A DNA stretch of 16,035 nt, from positions 1 to 16,035 of the forward strand of contig JASLMQ010001012.1 of NCBI GenBank assembly GCA_030746455.1. Reading direction: 5' to 3'. Under the pieces are notes generated by a model. It was given only the letters and a program-made list of their open reading frames with translations, was not told where the DNA came from and did no database searches. The position numbers and the translations under genes are program-made. Below are positions 1 through 5,994 of the stretch, one piece after another; positions within the stretch are counted from its first letter, which is position 1; each line of letters starts with the position of its first letter. This DNA comes from Candidatus Latescibacterota bacterium (lineage in GTDB: Bacteria; Latescibacterota; UBA2968; GCA-2709665).

Positions 1-896
1 AGCGCGTCCTCGGGATGCTGCCATGTGACCAGAAGCCGTCGGGCCACCGCGTTCATCACGAACCGCGGAACCACGGGGAGCAGGCGGCCGATCAGGCTGG
101 CGATCGGTCCCGTGGACGGCATAAGCTGCTGCAGGGTCCGCCCCTCCGGCACCACGAATCGGATTTCCGGGCCGTAGGTGACCTCCATATTGACCAGCCG
201 TGCTCCCGCCTGCTCCGCCAGCACGTGCCCGTCGCCCACCGAATGGGGATTGATCCCCTCGATGTCGGCGAAGCGATCGCCCTTGAACCGCCCGATCAGC
301 TCGGGGGAGTTGGCGTAGTCCCCCGCAGCCAGCACGACCCCCCGTTCCGCCGTGAGCTCGACAGGCCCACCGTCGATCCGGGCCACGACCCCGGTAATCC
401 TCGGACCGGTGCTCACCAGCGACTCGGCGGCCGCATTGCAGAGGACCGCGCCCCCGTTGCTGAGCAGACGCTTCTGGAGCTCGGCTACATAAGCCCTGGC
501 ACCGGGAACCACGTTGTGCATGCGCGGCACCCGGTTCGGCGGCTCCGGGTTGGGGCCCTGGAATTGCAGCCCCATATCCATCAGCCAGTGCAGGGCGTCC
601 GACCCATGGTCCAGGAAGAAGCGCCGCAGAGAAGGTGCGTTGCGGTGCTCGATCTCAGCGGGGGCGAACTTGCCGGCATCCTCCGCGTGGTCCGACACAT
701 CGTCGTGGATACCGGCGCGCTCCTGGAGTCGCGTTCGGCTGGCCGTGAACGACCCGACGGCGATGCCGGTCGTCCCACCGATTTCCGACTGCTTCTCCAG
801 CAGCAGGACCGAGGCCCCGTGTTCGGCAGCGCTTGCGGCAGCGGCAAGGCCGCTTCCTCCTCCACCAACAACGACCACGTCATACGCCGTCTGCAT
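1..896 (-). CDS. FAD-dependent oxidoreductase, fumarate reductase/succinate dehydrogenase flavoprotein type (3' end outside window)
   Basis: Reading leftward from an ATG at 896-894, 298 codons stay open to the window edge, so the C-terminus is missing. Residues 6-16 (DVVVVGGGGSG) form the Rossmann dinucleotide-binding loop. An acidic residue follows at E34 in LLLEK, where FAD ribose binds in this family, and then a GGTTG stretch at 40-44. This arrangement is typical of the FAD_binding_2 family, which includes fumarate reductase, urocanate reductase and 3-ketosteroid dehydrogenase-like enzymes. These usually oxidise or reduce a C-C bond next to a carbonyl or carboxylate. The substrate cannot be read from the sequence. 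No signal peptide is visible, so it is probably cytoplasmic. The start overlaps the stop of the upstream hydrolase as TGATG with no clear Shine-Dalgarno, suggesting translational coupling as the last visible gene of the minus-strand operon. The missing C-terminus would contain the rest of the active site. Confidence 0.88.
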   Translation of the reverse strand, partial: MQTAYDVVVVGGGGSGLAAAASAAEHGASVLLLEKQSEIGGTTGIAVGSFTASRTRLQERAGIHDDVSDHAEDAGKFAPAEIEHRNAPSLRRFFLDHGSDALHWLMDMGLQFQGPNPEPPNRVPRMHNVVPGARAYVAELQKRLLSNGGAVLCNAAAESLVSTGPRITGVVARIDGGPVELTAERGVVLAAGDYANSPELIGRFKGDRFADIEGINPHSVGDGHVLAEQAGARLVNMEVTYGPEIRFVVPEGRTLQQLMPSTGPIASLIGRLLPVVPRFVMNAVARRLLVTWQHPEDA

Positions 897-1900
897 CACA
901 GGTGCCGTTTCAGGAAAGGCGCCGCAAGGTCCCAGCGGAGCAGGTGGCCGTCGGAGTGGAGCACGTAATCGAACCGGTCCTCGCAGCCGAGGGCACGGTA
1001 GGCTCGGCCCACCGTCTCCACCATCCCATCGCGATCTGTATCCGTGATCAGGCCGTCCCCTTCACCTGCTTGGAGCTGCATCGGTCGAGGGGCGATCAGA
1101 CAGAACAGCTCCGGCACGTCGCCGTACCGCAGGATCCCTGGCAGATACTGAATCCCGCACGACCCGAGCTTCAGAGACCGCTCACGGAAGGTGTTCATGC
1201 ACCCGGAGGGAACGCACGCCTTGATCCGGTCCTCGAATATCGTGAGCCACATCGTCGTCCGGCCCCCGTAGGAATTGCCGATACAGCCGATACGGCCCTC
1301 ATCCACCTCGGACCTGCCCGCGAGCACATCGACACACGCCTGGCCGTCCTGGATGTGGAGGTCGGTCACGTTGATCCCGTACATCCCCGCGGCCATCTGG
1401 ATCACGTTGCACTTGTCCCGTCCACCCACCCGGTCCGCGTGTCCATCTCGCCCCACCCAGCCCCACCAGGCCGGCGCGAGGACCGCGTAGCCCGCCTCAA
1501 CGGCGGACAGAGCGTAGGCCCGTCTGGCGCCGTCCCCCTCGGCCAAACCCTGGACCCCGCACATCGAATCCATCCCGTACTTCGCGTGACCGTGGGAGAC
1601 GATCAAGCCAGGCCGCTGCTCCCCCTCGGACAGGTCGTCGGGCACCAGGAGGTAGGCCGCCATGGTCGAAACGTCGCTTACCCCAAAGCGCAGCAGGAGC
1701 CGCTTGTGCCCCTCCGCCTGCACCTCCTCGACGACCTCCACCTCTGGCTCGACGCGATCGGGAAGTGGGCCCCGAAGCCCCTCCACCTGGGCCCGGAACC
1801 GGCCCTGCCACTCCGCAAAATCGCCCCCCTCCCGTAGGACCATTTCCGGGGGATGCACCTTACCATACGCCTCAAGGAAATCGACAAAGGACTCCGCCAC
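896..1900 (-). CDS. alpha/beta hydrolase, dienelactone hydrolase / acetyl-xylan-esterase-like
   Basis: This is a complete 334-residue protein. It starts at GTG 1900-1898, chosen because an AGGAGG Shine-Dalgarno lies five bases upstream. The alpha/beta-hydrolase features are in order: HGH at 103-105 (oxyanion-hole region after a hydrophobic strand), the nucleophile elbow GNSYGG with Ser210, and a late His319 in HSDGH. An acidic residue between 282 and 291, after the PRPM segment (271-274), probably completes the triad. That order and length match the large-esterase group around acetyl-xylan esterases and dienelactone hydrolases (Abhydrolase_7-like). These cleave esters of sugars or other small carboxylic compounds. 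No signal peptide is visible, so a cytoplasmic location is likely. Its stop overlaps the start of the flavoprotein gene. The substrate is not determinable. The assignment to the fold is firm and the subfamily is tentative. Confidence 0.87.
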   Translation of the reverse strand: MAESFVDFLEAYGKVHPPEMVLREGGDFAEWQGRFRAQVEGLRGPLPDRVEPEVEVVEEVQAEGHKRLLLRFGVSDVSTMAAYLLVPDDLSEGEQRPGLIVSHGHAKYGMDSMCGVQGLAEGDGARRAYALSAVEAGYAVLAPAWWGWVGRDGHADRVGGRDKCNVIQMAAGMYGINVTDLHIQDGQACVDVLAGRSEVDEGRIGCIGNSYGGRTTMWLTIFEDRIKACVPSGCMNTFRERSLKLGSCGIQYLPGILRYGDVPELFCLIAPRPMQLQAGEGDGLITDTDRDGMVETVGRAYRALGCEDRFDYVLHSDGHLLRWDLAAPFLKRHL

Positions 1901-1905
1901 CGCGC

Positions 1906-1911
1906 CCTCCT
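1906..1911 (-). promoter_or_regulatory. ribosome binding site of the hydrolase gene (AGGAGG)
   Basis: A perfect AGGAGG on the minus strand lies five bases before the GTG at 1900-1898. It decides the non-ATG start of the hydrolase. Confidence 0.7.
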
Positions 1912-1920
1912 TCCCAACCC

Positions 1921-1947
1921 TTCGTGATCTTCGTGTCCTTCGTGGTG
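1921..1947 (-). repeat. three tandem 9-bp units of the ACGAAGGAC type
   Basis: On the plus strand the three units are ttcgtgatc, ttcgtgtcc and ttcgtggtg. On the minus strand they read CACGAAGGA/CACGAAGAT style, coding for Thr-Lys-Asp-like repeats if translated. The array sits in the 67-bp spacer between the ceramidase-like gene (stop at 1968-1970) and the Shine-Dalgarno of the hydrolase. From memory, short arrays of this 'CACGAAGGA' unit recur between genes in many environmental bacterial genomes and cause spurious TKDTKDTK-type ORFs. I cannot count copies elsewhere in this genome. Because it lies within the presumed operon it would be transcribed into the leader of the hydrolase message. Confidence 0.7.
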
Positions 1948-1967
1948 TACGCTTCTTGATCAGGGTT

Positions 1968-3119
1968 CTAGAGCTTCCTCAGCAGATCCAGGAACCCCTG
2001 CCTGAGCACCGACTCAGCCCCCTCCGCGTATGGCGTCACTCGAACCTCGTAGCCCCCGGTCTCATAGGCCTCGGCCACGGGCACGTACCCGCCGCTGCCG
2101 CCTCCGGTGTAGGAGTTCACCATCGTGAGCTTGTGGGGCGACCCCGCCTTCACCGCCATCGTCGTCTCTGAGAAGACCTCTCCCGGGTGCCCGACGATGC
2201 GTAGCGGACCAATCCGCAGGCCCCGTATCCGTAGCGGACGGAATTTCCCCTGGCCATCCTCCACATCGCGCAGCTTGCGCGGCATCTGGATCGTCAGGTC
2301 GTCCCCGCCCACCTCGTCCTGTCCCTCCACGGGTTCGAGACCACTACACGTTGCACCGTATGCCTCGACGAACTCCTTCGCATGTGCCTCCACCGGCTCG
2401 AAGTCCTCTTGCGGCCCCACCACGGGATTGACGTTCGCCGCTCCCCCATTGAGGAGGATCATGACGGCACGGCTCATCCCCGCCTCGATTTCCGAAGCCG
2501 CCAGCCCGAGCCAGTCACCCGAGATCTGATAGTTCCGCCCGCTCAGAACCACGCCGTGGCACGCGAAGCTGGAGATCCGTGCCACCGGCTCCCCGTCCGG
2601 CCCGTCGAACGCAAGCACGATCAGCTCCCGGTCGATCGTCCCCTCGGGATTCTTCCCCAGCACCACCTCTCCGGTCGGCTTCTGCTCCCTGCGGTTGATC
2701 CCGATCTCGCAGCTCCCGCGGCCGACGCGCAGGGAGACCTCCTTCAGACGTCCATGCGCCAGAGCCGCGGCCGCAACGGCCTGCTTCTCAACCATCGTCT
2801 GCCACTCGCGGTTCACGTGTTCTCTGGAAACCGTGGGGGCCGAGTGCGTGTGAGTGCCACAGAACAGCACGTCCGATGGCTTGAGTCCCAGTTCCCGTTC
2901 CAGCGCCACCTCCATGCGCTCGATCATATCCTCGTAGAACCAGAGGATATCCGCCGAGACCAGCAGTGCATCGTTCGAGACCCCACGCACGTAGAGCGCA
3001 CGAAGCGAAAGTGGATCGTGAACGCCCTCGTGTGCGTGGTCTCGCGATCCATACCCGGCCAGGTGACAGGGGCTTTTCGGCGTGATATCTACGACTGCAG
3101 ATCCGGCCATCAGTCCCAT
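1968..3119 (-). CDS. neutral/alkaline non-lysosomal ceramidase-like protein (N-terminal domain only)
   Basis: This is a 383-residue protein related to the N-terminal metal-binding domain of neutral ceramidases. The family opening is present: GSAVVDITP (6-14) followed by AGYG (21-24). GTHTHSAP at 88-95 supplies the paired His zinc ligands (H90, H92). FACHGV at 186-191 carries another likely ligand (H188). Also present are a Gly/Asn-rich turn, GGAANVNP, at 225-232 and a GYVPVAEAYETGGYE segment at 344-358 typical of the family. True ceramidases are around 650 or more residues with an added C-terminal domain and are usually secreted. This one is short and has no evident signal peptide, so amide hydrolysis of ceramide itself is doubtful. 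Another amide or ester substrate is possible. A GGAG six bases before ATG 3119 supports the start, although Met4 is an alternative. It follows the UroD-like gene by 19 bp. Confidence 0.86.
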   Translation of the reverse strand: MGLMAGSAVVDITPKSPCHLAGYGSRDHAHEGVHDPLSLRALYVRGVSNDALLVSADILWFYEDMIERMEVALERELGLKPSDVLFCGTHTHSAPTVSREHVNREWQTMVEKQAVAAAALAHGRLKEVSLRVGRGSCEIGINRREQKPTGEVVLGKNPEGTIDRELIVLAFDGPDGEPVARISSFACHGVVLSGRNYQISGDWLGLAASEIEAGMSRAVMILLNGGAANVNPVVGPQEDFEPVEAHAKEFVEAYGATCSGLEPVEGQDEVGGDDLTIQMPRKLRDVEDGQGKFRPLRIRGLRIGPLRIVGHPGEVFSETTMAVKAGSPHKLTMVNSYTGGGSGGYVPVAEAYETGGYEVRVTPYAEGAESVLRQGFLDLLRKL

Positions 3120-3138
3120 AGCGTTCTCCCGTCCTGAT

Positions 3139-4293
3139 CTATCGGTTGTTCTCGATGGTCTCCAGCATCGCAGTCACGTTCTCGGCTGGCGTGCCCGGCA
3201 TGAGCATGTTGGACACCCCTATAATGATCCCGTTCAGTTCCTTCGCATCTTCGATGCACGACAGGGTCTCCTCGATCACCTCGTCGCGCGAACCCGTGTG
3301 GAGCGTGCAGGAGTTCATGTTCCCCATCAGCGTCAGGTCCGGGAACCGTCCGCGAAGCTTCTTCAGGTCCATTCCCGCCAATCGATCGATCTCGTAGAAC
3401 CCGTCCACGCCCGATGCGCCGAAGAGGTCGTCCGCCACGGGCCAGAGGTCTCCATCGCTGGCAAAGATCGTCCGGCCCCCGTGGCCATGGATGATCTCGG
3501 ACACCTGTTGCAGACGCGGAAGCATCAGCTCATGGAAGGCTTTAGGCGAATAGAACGGACCCTCGTACCCCGCGAAGTCGCCCCCGCCGAACAGAATCGT
3601 GAATCCGAACTCAATCAGCGGCCCCACCGTTCTCCGGGCCCGCTCCACCTGGAGGTCCAGGTGCCTGGCCACCAGGTCGGGACGGAGGACCACTGCCTCC
3701 AGCCAGATCTCGTCCCGGGGGATGCTCACGCCCCCTCCGCTCATGCGGATCGTAACCGTATCTCCGATCATTCGGTAGGCTCGAATCGACGCGTCGTCGT
3801 CCGAGAAGACGGGCGGCTTCGGCGGCGACGCCAGAGCCTTCTCTCCTGCCGCGAGCTGCTGTTCGATGGCCTCGTATGTCAGCGGGGGCCTGGGCTTGTA
3901 GTCGAAGAGGATGTTGATGTGTTCCTGCTCGGGATCGTGCCGCAGCGCCTTCCAGGTCTCTTCCTCGCCATATTCATACAGAAAGGTGTGTTCATCGATC
4001 CGCTTCGTTGGCTTCCTGCAGTTCCTGGGATACATCATCCGGTAGATGTCGTTGAGGCCGAGCCGATTGACCTCGAGCGTATCCTGGAAGGAGCGCTCGA
4101 CGAACTCCGCGTGCGCATCTTGCCCGTTCCAGAGCGCGACCGCCTCCCGCCATTGCTGAATGCCGAAACCCACGTAGGCCTCTCGTCCGAGCAGGTCGGA
4201 GGCCACAGCCGAAGAGAAGCTCACGTGGCCCACGGGCACCTTGTCGGTCTCTTGCTTGTCGAACGCCGCCAGAATACGCTCCTTGGACGTCAT
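3139..4293 (-). CDS. uroporphyrinogen decarboxylase-superfamily protein, not HemE (methyltransferase-like)
   Basis: The protein has 384 residues from ATG 4293-4291, preceded by GAGGAG at seven bases. An in-frame upstream start at 4332 would add 13 charged residues and lacks such a site. It has the UroD-family opening TSKERILAAFDKQETDKVPV (2-21), a central GGGDFAGYEGPFYSP block (236-250), FASDGD (277-282) and a closing MPGTPAENV (365-373). This is the MtaA/UroD-like branch found in many copies in environmental bacteria, where members act in methyl transfer, demethylation or unknown lyase chemistry. Zinc-dependent MtaA enzymes have His-x-Cys where this protein has Ser-Asp (S279, D280), so corrinoid methyltransferase activity of the MtaA kind is not supported. 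It is the first gene of the minus-strand operon and sits upstream of a hydrolase set, suggesting a catabolic rather than haem role. Confidence 0.85.
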   Translation of the reverse strand: MTSKERILAAFDKQETDKVPVGHVSFSSAVASDLLGREAYVGFGIQQWREAVALWNGQDAHAEFVERSFQDTLEVNRLGLNDIYRMMYPRNCRKPTKRIDEHTFLYEYGEEETWKALRHDPEQEHINILFDYKPRPPLTYEAIEQQLAAGEKALASPPKPPVFSDDDASIRAYRMIGDTVTIRMSGGGVSIPRDEIWLEAVVLRPDLVARHLDLQVERARRTVGPLIEFGFTILFGGGDFAGYEGPFYSPKAFHELMLPRLQQVSEIIHGHGGRTIFASDGDLWPVADDLFGASGVDGFYEIDRLAGMDLKKLRGRFPDLTLMGNMNSCTLHTGSRDEVIEETLSCIEDAKELNGIIIGVSNMLMPGTPAENVTAMLETIENNR

Positions 4294-4300
4294 TCCACGT

Positions 4301-4306
4301 CTCCTC
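4301..4306 (-). promoter_or_regulatory. ribosome binding site of the UroD-like gene (GAGGAG)
   Basis: GAGGAG on the minus strand lies seven bases before the ATG at 4293-4291. It favours this start over the one at 4332. Confidence 0.6.
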
Positions 4307-4378
4307 TCACCTCTTTCCTCCCCCACGGACACCCGAATCAGCTGCCCGTATCAGACGCTGTCATCTATGGCAGGACTC

Positions 4379-4408
4379 AATATATGCGCCCGCCGGACGC
4401 TTGTGCAA
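4379..4408 (-). promoter_or_regulatory. candidate sigma70-type promoter for the minus-strand operon
   Basis: On the minus strand there is TTGCAC (4408-4403), an 18-bp spacer, then TATATT (4384-4379). The -10 matches consensus at five of six positions and the -35 at three of six. The A+T-rich patch is unusual in this GC-rich DNA. Transcription would start near 4372 and leave a leader of about 80 bases before the UroD-like gene. This is a sequence-based guess. Confidence 0.35.
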
Positions 4409-4416
4409 GGCAAATC

Positions 4417-4426
4417 CCGGCGCCGG
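4417..4426. promoter_or_regulatory. perfect 10-bp palindrome CCGGCGCCGG, possible operator
   Basis: This uninterrupted palindrome lies eight bases upstream of the candidate -35 of the minus-strand operon. Position and symmetry fit a regulator site. However, GC-rich palindromes arise often by chance in DNA of this composition, and no regulator gene is in the window. Confidence 0.2.
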
Positions 4427-4585
4427 AACCTTGGCCCTATGACGGTTCGGCAACACCACCCCTCCGGGTCGCGGCCAAGGGACTTGCTTCCCCCATTGCA
4501 TTCACCTTACTTACTGCCTGAATGCCGCACGGACGACGGAATCTCGCCAACACAGGAAGCCTGAGTGACGAGGCGATGTCCACGT

Positions 4586-4592
4586 GGGAGGG
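4586..4592 (+). promoter_or_regulatory. ribosome binding site of the unknown gene (GGGAGGG)
   Basis: GGGAGGG lies eight bases before ATG 4601. It supports that start over a GTG at 4565, which has no comparable site and would add twelve Arg/Pro-rich residues. Confidence 0.6.
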
Positions 4593-4600
4593 TACCTACC

Positions 4601-5965
4601 ATGAAACTGTGGATGGACGTGATGCGAAACATGGAACACGTGATGGAGGACCACGATCGGCTCTTCGACGCGTGGGAATCCGGCGGTGTGGACGGCCTGG
4701 TCATCGGTCCTCTCGTGTTCGACGCCCCCGATCTTCTGCCCGGCCCGATGCCGACCGCTTCAGGCCCGGCAGGTACCCCGACGTTCGTGCCGAATCCGGA
4801 GGTCTACCGACGGTTCGGCGTCGACCCGCCCGCCGCTGCCGATCCCGACCCCACATCCCGGACCGCGCTGGAAAGGACCCTCGCTGCGGCAAAGGACCGC
4901 GGGTGGTCTGTCTGGGTATTCCAGCCACAGGCAGGTGCGGGCCCGGGTGGAAGCGGACACATCTTCGGGGATGAGAAGACCCGGACGGCGCTCTGCGCAC
5001 GCATGGTGGACACGTTGGAGCACTATTCCATGGTCGATGGAGGAATCATGGACGGCCCCGAATGGGGCTACGAGATCGCCCCTCACCACATGAATCGCAG
5101 ATCGTATATCTTCGACGACCTGCCCGAGTCCATCGCCCAGAAATGCGCCGAGCTCGGGTACGATTACACCGCCCTGGTCGCTGCGAAGGACCGGCTCTAC
5201 GATCGCCTTCACGACCTGAAGGCATCTCGGGTTGCACTTCACGCAAGCGGCGGACTGCTGGGGGCCTTCCATCTGCTTGGCGGTGACCCGGACCTGGCCG
5301 CGTGGCTGCGATTCCGCGTCGAGGTCCTCACCGGTTTCTTCCAGGCCGTACACAGCTGCGTGACCTCCGGAGTGAGCCGCCCTGTGAAGCTCGGAGTCGG
5401 TCCCCGCTCCGCCACCTTCGCCCCTCTCTGTGGCTACGATTTCGTCCAACTTGCGGAGTTCATGGACGTTCTGTTGCCCAAGCACTACTTCTGGCACCGG
5501 GGGTTCGACGGTATGATCGGGACGATCTATCGGTACGTCGAAACCCTCACCGACTGGAATCCGGAGCTGGCAGACTCCGATGCACTTGACGTCGTTGGCG
5601 CCCTCTTCGGCCTGACCCTTCCCGACGCGGAGAACCGGGCAGACCTGGAGGGGGCCCTCACGCCCGAGTTCCTCGGCGACACTGCCGCCCGAGAGACGCG
5701 CAGAGCCCTGGCCGTCGTGGACGATCCCGAGCGCATCGTGCCCTGGGTGGACGCCGGTCGAACGCCACACAGCGGAGATCCGATCTCTACCCAACAGCTC
5801 CAGCAGCTTCTCCAGGCCGCGGGCGATGCGGGACTTCGGAGGTTCCTCTACCACCATCACGGGAACCTGACGGATGGTGAATGGACCGTCATCAGTTCGA
5901 TTTGCGGCGAGGCCTGGAACCCGCTCGAGAGCGACTACCGTCCACCCGACCGGCCTGTACTCTAG
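4601..5965 (+). CDS. conserved-looking protein of unknown family, 454 residues
   Basis: I do not recognise this family. The protein is soluble-looking, with no signal peptide and no membrane segment. It opens MKLWMDVMRNMEHV and contains acidic and aromatic clusters that look like an enzyme active site: GGIMDGPEWGYEIAPHH at 147-163, LLPKHYFWHRGFDG at 291-304, and a late FLYHHHGNLTDGEW at 415-428. The alternation of predicted strands ending in acidic or His residues (GLVIGP, WSVWVFQP, RVALHASGG, PVKLGVGP) suggests a TIM-barrel, perhaps glycoside-hydrolase-like or related to UroD-type barrels. That is an inference only. The protein tail may be followed directly by the helicase, because its TAG stop overlaps a possible GTG start at 5965. 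It is divergent from the UroD-like operon and could share its regulation. Confidence 0.75.
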   Translation: MKLWMDVMRNMEHVMEDHDRLFDAWESGGVDGLVIGPLVFDAPDLLPGPMPTASGPAGTPTFVPNPEVYRRFGVDPPAAADPDPTSRTALERTLAAAKDRGWSVWVFQPQAGAGPGGSGHIFGDEKTRTALCARMVDTLEHYSMVDGGIMDGPEWGYEIAPHHMNRRSYIFDDLPESIAQKCAELGYDYTALVAAKDRLYDRLHDLKASRVALHASGGLLGAFHLLGGDPDLAAWLRFRVEVLTGFFQAVHSCVTSGVSRPVKLGVGPRSATFAPLCGYDFVQLAEFMDVLLPKHYFWHRGFDGMIGTIYRYVETLTDWNPELADSDALDVVGALFGLTLPDAENRADLEGALTPEFLGDTAARETRRALAVVDDPERIVPWVDAGRTPHSGDPISTQQLQQLLQAAGDAGLRRFLYHHHGNLTDGEWTVISSICGEAWNPLESDYRPPDRPVL

Positions 5966-5994
5966 TGTCCGGCGCACCGACACCCATACACCAG

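Larger units (their letters stand above)
4294..4600. other. divergent intergenic region, 307 bp
   Basis: This region separates the minus-strand operon from the plus-strand unknown gene and must hold at least one promoter in each direction. I see a candidate minus-strand promoter (4379-4408), a CCGGCGCCGG palindrome just beyond it (4417-4426), and ribosome binding sites at both ends. No convincing plus-strand promoter was found. A TTGCTT/TTACTT pair with 17-bp spacing near 4486-4514 is too weak to call. Short open frames here have no protein-like features. Confidence 0.6.

Noticed and set aside
833..1837. Plus-strand open frame of 334 codons opposite the hydrolase
   Set aside because: It is a mirror frame of a gene with clear alpha/beta-hydrolase motifs; its composition is His/Pro/Arg-rich and it shows no motif.
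3139..4293. HemE (haem biosynthesis uroporphyrinogen decarboxylase)
   Set aside because: The overall family fits, but the characteristic HemE N-terminal and active-site blocks are missing and the neighbours are catabolic.
3082..4521. Long plus-strand open frame (479 codons) opposite the UroD-like gene
   Set aside because: It is rich in Arg, His, Pro and Gln with no domain. It is antisense to a well-recognised gene, as expected in high-GC DNA.
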